From DAOQTX01 sp035340715 (GTDB lineage: Bacteria; Bacteroidota; Bacteroidia; AKYH767-A; OLB10), in NCBI GenBank assembly GCA_035340715.1, contig DAOQTX010000039.1:1-28683 (forward strand): DNA of 28,683 nucleotides, given 5' to 3'. The position numbers and the translations under genes are program-made. The notes beneath the pieces were generated by a model. It worked only from the letters and a program-made list of their open reading frames with translations. It was not told the DNA's origin and did not search any database. Numbering within the stretch: the first letter of the stretch is position 1; each line of letters begins with the position of its first letter. Of the stretch, positions 8,157 to 15,620 are shown piece by piece.

Positions 8157-8884
8157 AAATTGCTTTGATCGGATATGGTAAAATGGGTAAAACCATTGAA
8201 GCAATTGGAAAGGAAAACGGACATGAGTTTTCATTTCGAATACAAGCATCTAATGCAGAATCATTAAAACAAATCAACAAAGACAATACCGATGTTGCCA
8301 TAGAGTTTTCCAATCCGGAAAGTGCCTTTAGCAATATAAAATTCTGTATTGAGCAACAAATTCCCGTAGTATCAGGAACGACAGGTTGGTTAGACAAAAA
8401 AGAAGAACTAGATAAATTGTGTCTTCAAAACAACGCAGCATTTTTATATGCTTCTAATTTCAGCATTGGGGTAAATCTGTTTTTTATGATCAATCGCTAT
8501 GCTGCTGAATTGTTCAGCGCATTTCCTTCTTATCGTTTTAACCTGAAAGAGATACATCATACAGAAAAAAAGGATGCACCCAGTGGAACTGCTATATCAT
8601 TGGCGAATGATATCATTAAAAATCATCCTCATTATCAGCATTGGAAATTGAAAAATACCGATACCATTTCAAACAATGATTTAATCATTGAATCCGTTAG
8701 GGAAAGCGGAGTACCCGGAACACATCACATTAGCATTGAAAACGAAATTGATCGTATAGAACTGAGTCATACAGCCCACAATCGGAAAGGATTTGCTGCC
8801 GGTGCATTAATGGCTGCGGAATGGATATGCAACAAAAAAGGGGTTTTTACAATGGAAAATGTATTGAACCCTACATTAAAATAA
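8153..8884 (+). CDS. dapB: 4-hydroxy-tetrahydrodipicolinate reductase
   Basis: A 243-residue DapB that reduces the cyclic dihydrodipicolinate precursor with NAD(P)H in the diaminopimelate/lysine pathway, feeding peptidoglycan and lysine synthesis in the cytosol. The Rossmann loop G-Y-G-K-M-G lies at residues 7-12, followed by the family segments F-S-N-P-E-S (about 52-57) and S-G-T-T-G-W (74-79). The catalytic/substrate-binding block E-I-H-H-T-E-K-K-D-A-P-S-G-T-A is at about 133-147 and contains the His pair, the Lys and the S-G-T dipicolinate clamp. It is shorter than the Escherichia coli enzyme (273), as usual in this phylum. The start overlaps the DUF5683 stop by four bases (ATGA), and lepB follows after 25 bases. 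Confidence 0.96.
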   Translation: MKIALIGYGKMGKTIEAIGKENGHEFSFRIQASNAESLKQINKDNTDVAIEFSNPESAFSNIKFCIEQQIPVVSGTTGWLDKKEELDKLCLQNNAAFLYASNFSIGVNLFFMINRYAAELFSAFPSYRFNLKEIHHTEKKDAPSGTAISLANDIIKNHPHYQHWKLKNTDTISNNDLIIESVRESGVPGTHHISIENEIDRIELSHTAHNRKGFAAGALMAAEWICNKKGVFTMENVLNPTLK

Positions 8885-8909
8885 ACGTAAACAACGAAAA
8901 TCTACACAT

Positions 8910-9998
8910 ATGAATTGGAAATTTTGGCAAAGCTCACGAAGAAAAAGTAAAACCCGCGAATGGATTGAAGCAATTGTTTTTGCGGTCGTTGCAGCTACAT
9001 TAATCAGAACTTTCTTTATTGAAGCATTCACCATACCAACTCCTTCAATGGAAAAATCATTATTGGTTGGCGACTTTTTATTTGTAAGCAAACTCAACTA
9101 TGGTCCCCGAACTCCGATGACTCCGCTCGCCTTTCCTTTTGCACATCAAGAGATGCCAATCTTTGGAGGGAAAGCGTATAGTGAGTTAATTAAGTTTCCT
9201 TACTTCCGAATTCCTGGATTTTCAGAAGTGAAGAACAATGATATTGTCGTCTTTAATTATCCTATGGAGGATGACCGACCCATCGACAAACAAACGCATT
9301 ACATTAAACGATGTATCGGAATTGCTGGAGATACAATAGAAGTAAAAGATGGTGTTGTTTATATCAATAGTCAAAAAGTAGATTCACCGGAAAAAGGACA
9401 AAGCACCTACGAAATTGAAACCGATGGAAACATGATCAATACGATGACGTTGGACAAGCTTGGTATTTCAGAAGGCGGGCCGGCTTTCCGACAAGGAACG
9501 TATCGTTTTTTATGTACTAATGAAGCAGCTAAAGGTTTGAAAGAAATGAAAAACGTTTCAAAAGTGGATCGAATATTTCAACCCAAAGGACAATATGAAG
9601 AATACATTTTTCCTCACGACCCAAAATACCCTTGGAATGTAGATAATTTTGGACCCTACATTATTCCAAAAAAGGGGATGTCTCTGCCCATAAATAAAGA
9701 TAATATCAATTTGTATAAAAGAATTATCAGCGTATATGAAGGTCACGAAGTAGCTGAACAAAATGGAGCGATTATTATTGATGGAAAATCTGTTACAGAA
9801 TATACATTTGAAATGGATTACTATTTCATGATGGGAGACAATCGACACAACTCAGCCGACAGTCGCTTTTGGGGCGTTGTTTCTGAACGACATATTGTTG
9901 GCAAAGCAGTTTTTATTTGGATGTCATGGGACGGAGCAGCGACATTCTTTAACAAAATTCGTTGGAGTCGTTTGTTTAGTATCATTCACAAAGATTGA
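8910..9998 (+). CDS. lepB: Signal peptidase I
   Basis: A 362-residue type I signal peptidase. One membrane helix (about residues 19-38) anchors it in the inner membrane. Box B holds the nucleophile S46 in P-T-P-S-M-E, and box D holds the general base K133 in Y-I-K-R-C-I-G-I-A-G-D. Box E is G-D-N-R at 309-312 followed by N-S-A-D-S-R-F-W-G. The stretch between boxes D and E (about 150-300) is a long insertion compared with Bacillus SipS, as often in Bacteroidota. It removes signal peptides from exported proteins, including the T9SS cargoes and lipid-free outer-membrane proteins in this window. The stop codon shares one base with the start of the following gene (TGATG), so they are translationally coupled. 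Confidence 0.96.
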   Translation: MNWKFWQSSRRKSKTREWIEAIVFAVVAATLIRTFFIEAFTIPTPSMEKSLLVGDFLFVSKLNYGPRTPMTPLAFPFAHQEMPIFGGKAYSELIKFPYFRIPGFSEVKNNDIVVFNYPMEDDRPIDKQTHYIKRCIGIAGDTIEVKDGVVYINSQKVDSPEKGQSTYEIETDGNMINTMTLDKLGISEGGPAFRQGTYRFLCTNEAAKGLKEMKNVSKVDRIFQPKGQYEEYIFPHDPKYPWNVDNFGPYIIPKKGMSLPINKDNINLYKRIISVYEGHEVAEQNGAIIIDGKSVTEYTFEMDYYFMMGDNRHNSADSRFWGVVSERHIVGKAVFIWMSWDGAATFFNKIRWSRLFSIIHKD

Positions 9999-10597
9999 TG
10001 CATCATTTGTTTGCTACAGCCTGCTTCCCTCCTATATCGTATTTGAAACAGGCTTTCGCTTCAAAGAATATTTGTATTGATCAGCACTCCAATTTTCAAA
10101 AACAAAGTATCCGAAATCGATATTTTATATTGGGTCCTAATGGTGTGCAGACCTTGATCATACCTTTGCGACATCAAAATCTCTCTAAAACACCAACAGC
10201 TGAAGTCCAAATAAGCTCAGAAGAATCGTGGCAGCATAAACATTGGCAAGCATTACAAACGGCCTACAACAGATCGCCCTACTTTGAATTTATTCAAGAC
10301 GATTTATATGCGCTATTATTCAATAAACAAAACAATCTGATTGAATTCAATACCTCTTTTTTAATATGGGCTTCTTCCTTTTTGGAATTTGAACTAAACA
10401 TCTGTTACTCGGAGACATTTCTGGAAACGATTGAAAATGATTTTCGAAATCTTTCCAATCAAAAAAATCCTTTACCGAATGAGCACAAATACCATCAGGT
10501 CTTTTCGTATAAACAGGATTTTCAAAGTGGTCTTTCTTGTATAGATCTAATTTGTAATTTAGGCAAAGCAGCAAATAAACTATTAACAGCATTTTAA
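9998..10597 (+). CDS. WbqC family protein
   Basis: A 199-residue protein from the ATG at 9998. A TTG three bases earlier is also in frame, but the TGATG junction with lepB favours the ATG. It has the WbqC-like opening A-T-A-C-F-P-P-I-S-Y, the Q-H-S-N-F-Q-K-Q-S-I-R-N-R-Y segment and the central H-K-H-W-Q-A-L-Q-T-A-Y-N-R-S-P-Y-F block typical of the family. WbqC proteins occur in O-antigen clusters and as orphans like this one. Their biochemical activity is not firmly established. In Bacteroidota this gene often follows lepB, so position and sequence agree. It is the last gene of the parA-to-wbqC run; the next gene has its own promoter-like box. Confidence 0.85.
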   Translation: MHHLFATACFPPISYLKQAFASKNICIDQHSNFQKQSIRNRYFILGPNGVQTLIIPLRHQNLSKTPTAEVQISSEESWQHKHWQALQTAYNRSPYFEFIQDDLYALLFNKQNNLIEFNTSFLIWASSFLEFELNICYSETFLETIENDFRNLSNQKNPLPNEHKYHQVFSYKQDFQSGLSCIDLICNLGKAANKLLTAF

Positions 10598-10611
10598 GAA
10601 TTCATAAGTTT

Positions 10612-10619
10612 TATATTTG
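10612..10619 (+). promoter_or_regulatory. Putative -7 box (TATATTTG) for the carboxyltransferase gene
   Basis: TATATTTG is a perfect match to the TAnnTTTG -7 consensus of Bacteroidota and ends 16 bases before the ATG at 10636. The expected -33 region (about 10588-10594) is only T-rich, without a clear TTTG, so this is a half-supported promoter. The mRNA leader would be about ten bases. Confidence 0.45.
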
Positions 10620-10635
10620 TGACACATTACCATAT

Positions 10636-12273
10636 ATGAGCAAAATAGACATTGATTATAACCGCAACGAGGATTTGATGAAAACATCACTTTATGCGCT
10701 GCAAGAAAAATTATCTGCAGTAGCGAAAGGTGGTGGAGAAAAAAGTGCAGCCAAACAAAAGAAGAAAGGAAAATTATTAGCACGCGAGCGCATATCCTAT
10801 CTTTTAGATAAAGATTCACCCAGCATAGAAATTGGAGCATTAGCAGCTGATGGAATGTATGAAGAAGAAGGCGGATGTCCCGGTGCAGGCGTAGTTGTAG
10901 TTATTGGATACGTGAGTGGTAAACAATGCATTGTGGTGGCGAATGATGCTACTGTTAAAGCAGGAGCTTGGTTTCCTATGACTGCCAAAAAGAATTTGCG
11001 AGCACAAGAGATTTCAATCGAGAACAGACTTCCTATCCTATATTTGGTGGATAGTGCCGGGGTGTTCTTACCTATGCAAGACGAAATATTTCCGGACAAA
11101 GAACATTTTGGTAGAATATTCCGCAACAATGCTGTTATGTCCTCTATGGGTATCATTCAGATAGCGGCCATTATGGGCAGTTGTGTGGCAGGTGGTGCTT
11201 ACCTTCCTATAATGAGCGATGAAGCTTTGATCGTGGATAAAACAGGTTCCATTTTTTTAGCGGGCTCCTATTTAGTTAAAGCAGCCATTGGTGAAACCAT
11301 CGACAATGAAACGCTGGGTGGTGCTTCAACTCATTGCGAAGTATCAGGCGTAACCGATAATAAGTTTGAATCGGATGAAGCTGCTTTGAATTACATTCGA
11401 AGCATAGTTTCGAAAATAGGTGCCTATGAAAAGGCAGGATTTGATCGAATTGCTTCGCAAAAACCGAAGTTAAATGAAGAAGAGATTTACGGAATTTTTC
11501 CTGCCGAAAGAGAAAAGCAATTCGATATGCATGAAATCATTCTGCGCTTGCTCGATGACAGTGCATTTGATGAATACAAAGCAAACTATGGTAAATCTAT
11601 TTTATGTGGCTTAGGGCGTATTGATGGATGGGCGGTTGGCATTGTTGCCAATCAAAGAATTGTAGTTAAAAATGGAAAAGGTGAAATGCAATTTGGTGGC
11701 GTCATTTATTCCGACTCAGCCGATAAAGCAGCTCGCTTCATCATGAATTGCAATCAACGAAAAATTCCATTGGTTTTTTTACAAGACGTTACCGGTTTTA
11801 TGGTGGGCAGCCGAAGCGAACATGGTGGCATTATTAAAGATGGTGCTAAAATGGTAAATGCAGTTGCCAATTCAGTTGTTCCTAAATTCACAATAGTAGT
11901 TGGTAATTCGTATGGTGCCGGCAATTATGCAATGTGTGGCAAAGCCTATGACCCTCGTTTGATTGTTGGATGGCCCACAGCTCAAGTAGCTGTTATGGGA
12001 GGCGCACAAGCCGCAAAAACATTATTGCAAATTCAAACATCGGGATTGAAAGCTCAGGGCAAAGAACCCAATCCTGAAGAAGAGCAAGCGCTCCTGAAAG
12101 AAATTACCGACCGTTATGATCGCCAAACCACACCCTACTATGCGGCTTCGAGGCTTTGGTTGGATGCAATTATTGATCCTTTAGAAACAAGACAATGGAT
12201 CTCGATGGGAATTGAAATGGCCGACCATGCTCCTATTCAAAGAGCATTTAATCCGGGAATTATTCAAACCTAA
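10636..12273 (+). CDS. Acyl-CoA carboxylase, carboxyltransferase (beta) subunit, methylcrotonyl-CoA type
   Basis: A 545-residue carboxyltransferase that moves CO2 from carboxybiotin to an acyl-CoA. The N-terminal half has the R-E-R-I-S-Y-L-L-D entry segment, the V-V-A-N-D-A-T-V-K-A-G-A motif and V-D-S-A-G-V-F-L-P-M-Q. It continues with F-P-D-K-E-H-F-G-R-I-F and G-S-C-V-A-G-G-A-Y-L-P, which match the methylcrotonyl-CoA (MccB-like) branch better than propionyl-CoA carboxylase. The C-terminal crotonase half carries Q-D-V-T-G-F-M-V-G and G-N-S-Y-G-A-G-N-Y-A-M, the acyl-CoA oxyanion region. Leucine/isovalerate breakdown is the likeliest pathway, but acyl specificity cannot be fixed from sequence alone. 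No biotin carboxylase or biotin-carrier gene lies in the window. The stop is 3 bases from that of the converging gene. Confidence 0.9.
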   Translation: MSKIDIDYNRNEDLMKTSLYALQEKLSAVAKGGGEKSAAKQKKKGKLLARERISYLLDKDSPSIEIGALAADGMYEEEGGCPGAGVVVVIGYVSGKQCIVVANDATVKAGAWFPMTAKKNLRAQEISIENRLPILYLVDSAGVFLPMQDEIFPDKEHFGRIFRNNAVMSSMGIIQIAAIMGSCVAGGAYLPIMSDEALIVDKTGSIFLAGSYLVKAAIGETIDNETLGGASTHCEVSGVTDNKFESDEAALNYIRSIVSKIGAYEKAGFDRIASQKPKLNEEEIYGIFPAEREKQFDMHEIILRLLDDSAFDEYKANYGKSILCGLGRIDGWAVGIVANQRIVVKNGKGEMQFGGVIYSDSADKAARFIMNCNQRKIPLVFLQDVTGFMVGSRSEHGGIIKDGAKMVNAVANSVVPKFTIVVGNSYGAGNYAMCGKAYDPRLIVGWPTAQVAVMGGAQAAKTLLQIQTSGLKAQGKEPNPEEEQALLKEITDRYDRQTTPYYAASRLWLDAIIDPLETRQWISMGIEMADHAPIQRAFNPGIIQT

Positions 12274-12276
12274 TGC

Positions 12277-12894
12277 TTAGAGTTTTATTCCTAAGTTAAA
12301 CGAGATAAAATCACCTTTAGGCTGACTACTGTTTTCAAAAGTTTCTTCAAACACATCTGACAAACCCAAATGATATTGCGCTTCGAGTGAGATAACCCAA
12401 AGATCAACTCCGGCTCCAAAATTTAAAGTGGCACTCAGCGCATTAAAATCTTCTTTCTCAATTTTATAATCATTGTCGGAAACTCCCAACATCACATTCA
12501 ATGCCGGTCCGGCAAAAACACGAATATTGCTTGAATGGTCTCTTGACCAAAACAAATGAAAACCAGCCCTCCAGGGTATATGAAGGAAAGAGAATTTAAC
12601 ATCATCTTTAATGTCACTGATAACCGTTCCCGTATCTACTTTACTGGCTAGCGTGTTACTCACAGCATGATAGCCTACTCCAATATCGGTATAGAGTCTG
12701 TTTTTTCCGTATCGCATTGATCCCCCTAATTGGTAGCCAATATTGGAATCTGAATCAATACCTTTTTGAACTTTTTTTAATTTATAACTATTCAAGCCGG
12801 CAAATGCAACTAACGTATATTTTTTTTCATCTAGTTCCTGTGCCCACAAACTAATTGGGAGCAATAATGTTAAGAAAATAATGATTTTTTTCAT
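12277..12894 (-). CDS. Outer-membrane beta-barrel protein (PorT/OMP_b-brl-like)
   Basis: A 205-residue protein with a clear signal peptide ending S-L-W-A-Q (residues 15-19). Alternating hydrophobic/polar strands then run to a C-terminal F-N-L-G-I-K-L. Glycine-aromatic pairs such as Y-T-L-V-A-F-A-G-L-N, I-G-Y-Q-L-G-G-S-M-R-Y-G and Y-T-D-I-G-V-G-Y are typical of the eight-strand PorT-like barrels of Bacteroidota. It would sit in the outer membrane; the role is unknown. It converges on the carboxyltransferase gene with only 3 bases between stops and no hairpin terminator. It is read divergently from the DoxX-like gene at 12962, with a TACCTTAG box (minus strand 12923-12916) upstream. Confidence 0.8.
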   Translation of the reverse strand: MKKIIIFLTLLLPISLWAQELDEKKYTLVAFAGLNSYKLKKVQKGIDSDSNIGYQLGGSMRYGKNRLYTDIGVGYHAVSNTLASKVDTGTVISDIKDDVKFSFLHIPWRAGFHLFWSRDHSSNIRVFAGPALNVMLGVSDNDYKIEKEDFNALSATLNFGAGVDLWVISLEAQYHLGLSDVFEETFENSSQPKGDFISFNLGIKL

Positions 12895-12915
12895 GGTTAT
12901 TTTTTTAGGTAAAAT

Positions 12916-12923
12916 CTAAGGTA
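12916..12923 (-). promoter_or_regulatory. Possible -7 box (TACCTTAG) for the barrel gene
   Basis: On the minus strand this reads TACCTTAG, one base off TAnnTTTG, and ends 21 bases before the ATG at 12894. No convincing -33 element is seen. The same octamer recurs at 28572-28579 before another gene. Confidence 0.3.
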
Positions 12924-12936
12924 CTCAATTTTAATT

Positions 12937-12944
12937 TATCTTAG
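12937..12944 (+). promoter_or_regulatory. Possible -7 box (TATCTTAG) for the DoxX-to-LysE operon
   Basis: TATCTTAG differs from TAnnTTTG at one base and lies 17 bases before the ATG at 12962. It sits back to back with the minus-strand box at 12916-12923 in a 67-base divergent gap. No clear -33 element is present. Confidence 0.3.
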
Positions 12945-12961
12945 CATTAATTTAGAGGAAA

Positions 12962-13345
12962 ATGAAAATACTCAAGTGGCTGGCACGGATAATTGCAGCT
13001 TTAATAATGCTACAAACGCTCTTTTTTAAGTTCTCCTCAGCTGAAGAATCGGTCTATATTTTTACAAAAATTGGCATGGAACCATGGGGACGATATGGAA
13101 GTGGAATAGCCGAGTTAATCGCGTCTATATTATTACTCATTCCCAAATATACCCTTAGAGGAGCATTGATTGGTGCAATGGTAATGATTGGAGCAATTGC
13201 ATCACATCTAGGACCATTAGGGATTGAAGTGTTGAACGATGAGGGATATCTATTTACTCTGGCTTGTATTGTTTTTTTGTGTTGTATTATCCTTATCTAT
13301 CTAGAGCGAAAAGATTTCAAATCTTTATTTAAATTAAAACCATAA
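12962..13345 (+). CDS. DoxX-like membrane protein
   Basis: A 127-residue integral membrane protein with four hydrophobic segments (about residues 5-22, 43-61, 65-84 and 95-113). It has a first-helix/loop pattern (L-Q-T-L-F-F-K-F-S) and a G-I-A-E-L-I-A-S-I-L-L-L-I-P second helix, typical of DoxX-like proteins in Bacteroidota. A weak GAGG lies four bases before the ATG. It is the first gene of a tight run: the DinB-like gene starts 16 bases after its stop. Membrane location is well supported, but the biochemical role is not known. It is a distant relative at most of the DoxX-like protein at 2121-2516. Confidence 0.75.
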   Translation: MKILKWLARIIAALIMLQTLFFKFSSAEESVYIFTKIGMEPWGRYGSGIAELIASILLLIPKYTLRGALIGAMVMIGAIASHLGPLGIEVLNDEGYLFTLACIVFLCCIILIYLERKDFKSLFKLKP

Positions 13346-13361
13346 ATCACCATAGCTTTTT

Positions 13362-13871
13362 ATGCAAAATTCGCTTAAGTCCGCTTGTTCTATACTGAAT
13401 CAACTCAAACAGATTCTGGTACAACTCAATAATGAAGAATTTATTCAATCGTTGCCTCTTCTAAACGGGAACAGCATTGGTAAGCACTGCCGACATCTAG
13501 TAGAGTTTTATGATTGTTTAATTCAAGCCAATGAAAATGGACGCTTAAATTATGATGCCCGTTCACATAATCCTTTACTCGAGCAAAATTTGCATCAATG
13601 CATTGATGCATTTAATTCAATAAATCAATATTTATCCGGCAACGTTGACAATCGAGTAATTGCCATGAACTATTCATATGAAAAAGAATTTGTGGATTGT
13701 GTTGAAACCAGTTTTAAGAGAGAGTTGGTTTATAATATTGAGCATTGTGTTCATCATATGGCCATTATAAAAATAGCCATTGAGCAATCTTTTCCTCATA
13801 TTCAAATACCCTCTTATTTTGGTGTAGCTCATTCCACTATCGTTCATCAACAGAAAGAATGTGCACAGTAA
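13362..13871 (+). CDS. DinB-like four-helix metal-binding protein
   Basis: A 169-residue, mostly helical protein of DinB/YfiT size. Candidate metal ligands are H45 in S-I-G-K-H-C-R-H-L-V-E-F and H128/H131/H132 in N-I-E-H-C-V-H-H-M-A-I-I-K-I. These occupy the two places where DinB-superfamily proteins carry their three-histidine site. Characterised relatives are thiol-dependent transferases (bacillithiol, mycothiol or maleylpyruvate isomerase types), but most members have no known substrate. The gene overlaps the start of the NRDE gene by 13 bases, arguing for coupled translation within the 12962-16232 operon. The C-terminus has a V-A-H-S-T-I-V-H-Q segment, with additional histidines that might join the site. 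Confidence 0.7.
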   Translation: MQNSLKSACSILNQLKQILVQLNNEEFIQSLPLLNGNSIGKHCRHLVEFYDCLIQANENGRLNYDARSHNPLLEQNLHQCIDAFNSINQYLSGNVDNRVIAMNYSYEKEFVDCVETSFKRELVYNIEHCVHHMAIIKIAIEQSFPHIQIPSYFGVAHSTIVHQQKECAQ

Positions 13872-14596
13872 GCTTTTTGTCGGATAATAAAGGTCGTTAT
13901 TTCATCACTTCAAATAGAGATGAAAGTTCAAATCGACAAGCTCTGGCACCCAAATTATACTTATCAAATACAGGGATTGATTTAGTATATCCCAAAGATC
14001 CATTAGCCGGTGGTACATGGATAGCTACCAGTAATACCGGTAAAACTATTTGCTTACTCAATGGAGCTTTTGAAACCCATAAGCATCTACCGCCTTATCG
14101 CATAAGCAGAGGATTGTTAGTTCTAGAAATGCTCTCCAACCCGAACTCGGAACAATGGATACATCAATTTTCGTTAGAAGGAATTGAGCCATTTACCATT
14201 ATTTATTTTGACGAGATAAATGAGCGACTCATAGAGTATAGATGGGACGAGGAAAAGCTGCACGAAAAGATTCTCGATAATCAGCAATCGTATATATGGG
14301 CGAGCAGCACGCTTTACAATGCATCCATCCGTACCATGAGACAAGAGACGTTTGATGAATGGTTGATCAATGCAATCATCAACAGTGAAAATATATTTAA
14401 TTTTCATAAGTATAGCGGCAATGGTGATCTGAAAAATAATTTTGTGATGAAACGCGAGGGTGTTGAAACCATTAGCATTACTCAGGTGATTATTGGTCGT
14501 ACGGAAAAAAGAATGGTCTATGAAGATTTAATAGATCAGAAGCAGTATCAAACATCCATGCATAGTTGTATTCTAAAGTCAGACATTCCCTCTTGA
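13859..14596 (+). CDS. NRDE family protein (TANGO2-like, putative Ntn-type hydrolase)
   Basis: A 245-residue protein with the family hallmarks. It begins M-C-T-V-S-F, so removal of Met would expose Cys2, followed by N-R-D-E at residues 19-22, G-G-T-W at 51-54 and L-L-N-G at 66-69. These are the defining features of the NRDE/TANGO2 family. Members are inferred to have an N-terminal-nucleophile hydrolase fold, and the eukaryotic TANGO2 is linked to Golgi organisation and haem or lipid handling. The bacterial substrate is unknown. Its start overlaps the DinB-like gene by 13 bases. Its TGA overlaps a TTG of the ATP-grasp gene (TTGA). An amidase or acyl-transfer role beside a ligase and an exporter is plausible, but it is inference. 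Confidence 0.88.
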   Translation: MCTVSFLSDNKGRYFITSNRDESSNRQALAPKLYLSNTGIDLVYPKDPLAGGTWIATSNTGKTICLLNGAFETHKHLPPYRISRGLLVLEMLSNPNSEQWIHQFSLEGIEPFTIIYFDEINERLIEYRWDEEKLHEKILDNQQSYIWASSTLYNASIRTMRQETFDEWLINAIINSENIFNFHKYSGNGDLKNNFVMKREGVETISITQVIIGRTEKRMVYEDLIDQKQYQTSMHSCILKSDIPS

Positions 14597-15615
14597 AAAT
14601 TTCGCGCCTGAACTTATGGATTCATCGTTGGCTACACTATGAGTATTGGCCATTCAAACTTTTCTATCTCCCCACTCTGCCTCTATGGTTATATTATTCC
14701 ATCCGAAGCAAAAGTCTGGTTTATATTAGTGCTTCAAATCCGGGAATTTATCTTGGAGGTTTTTTTGGAGAATCAAAAAAGGAAATTCTTGACTTGATAG
14801 ATGATCCGTGGAAAGCAAAAACTTTACGAATCAAATATCTGGATAACAATTTTGATCTAAACACGATCAAACAAAATTTTTCTTTTCCTTTTATTGCCAA
14901 ACCCGATATTGGTGAGCGAGGTACAAACGTTTCTAAAATAAACAACGAAGAAGAGTATCTTCAATACATAAAAAAACTTCAGTGCGATATTTTGATCCAG
15001 GAGTTTGTTGATCTTCCCATTGAGTTTGGAGTTTTGTATTATCGATTTCCGAACGAGAATAAAGGAACAATAAGTAGTGTTACCGGAAAGATTTTTCTTC
15101 ATGTGAATGGTGATGGAACAAAAAGCATCGAAGAATTGATGCAGTTAGAATACAGAACAGCATACCAATTAAATCGCTTACAAAAAGAAAATAAAATTAA
15201 TCTGCGTTCAATTCCAGCTAAGGACGAATTGGTGATACTTGAAGAGCGTGGCAATCATTGTTTAGGCACACAATTCACTAATGAAAACAAATTGATCAAT
15301 GACAGACTTTGCGCGATAATGGATCAGATCGCCATTCCAATGAAGGGTTTCTATTTTGGCCGTTTTGATCTTCGCTGCAAATCCATAGAAGATTTGTACA
15401 GGGGCCAGAACATTAAAATAATGGAAGTCAATGGTGCCACATCAGAACCAGGTCATATCTACGATACAAAAATGAATCTCATTCAATCATACTGCAGTCT
15501 TTTTTCTCATATGAAGGTGGTGTATCAAATCAGTCGGATGAATAGAAGGAATGGTTCTCCATTCGGTAGTTTCAAAGAGTTTTATGCAGCCGGAACCAAA
15601 CATTTATTCAAATAA
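14593..15615 (+). CDS. ATP-grasp ligase (D-Ala-D-Ala-ligase-like)
   Basis: About 340 residues from a TTG at 14593. No ATG occurs in frame before the catalytic region. A TTG at 14566 is the other candidate, and a stop lies directly before it. The N-terminus is hydrophobic and aromatic (W-P-F-K-L-F-Y-L-P-T-L-P-L-W-L) and may touch the membrane. The ATP-grasp core shows I-A-K-P-D-I-G-E-R-G (about 101-110, nucleotide-binding Lys and Gly loop), L-I-Q-E-F-V-D (about 134-140), and the Mg-binding F-D-L-R (about 258-261) and M-E-V-N-G (about 277-281). The family joins a carboxylate to an amine or thiol through an acyl phosphate. The substrate here is unknown. It sits in an operon before a LysE-type exporter, suggesting an exported conjugate. 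Confidence 0.82.
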   Translation: MKISRLNLWIHRWLHYEYWPFKLFYLPTLPLWLYYSIRSKSLVYISASNPGIYLGGFFGESKKEILDLIDDPWKAKTLRIKYLDNNFDLNTIKQNFSFPFIAKPDIGERGTNVSKINNEEEYLQYIKKLQCDILIQEFVDLPIEFGVLYYRFPNENKGTISSVTGKIFLHVNGDGTKSIEELMQLEYRTAYQLNRLQKENKINLRSIPAKDELVILEERGNHCLGTQFTNENKLINDRLCAIMDQIAIPMKGFYFGRFDLRCKSIEDLYRGQNIKIMEVNGATSEPGHIYDTKMNLIQSYCSLFSHMKVVYQISRMNRRNGSPFGSFKEFYAAGTKHLFK

Positions 15616-15620
15616 AGTTT

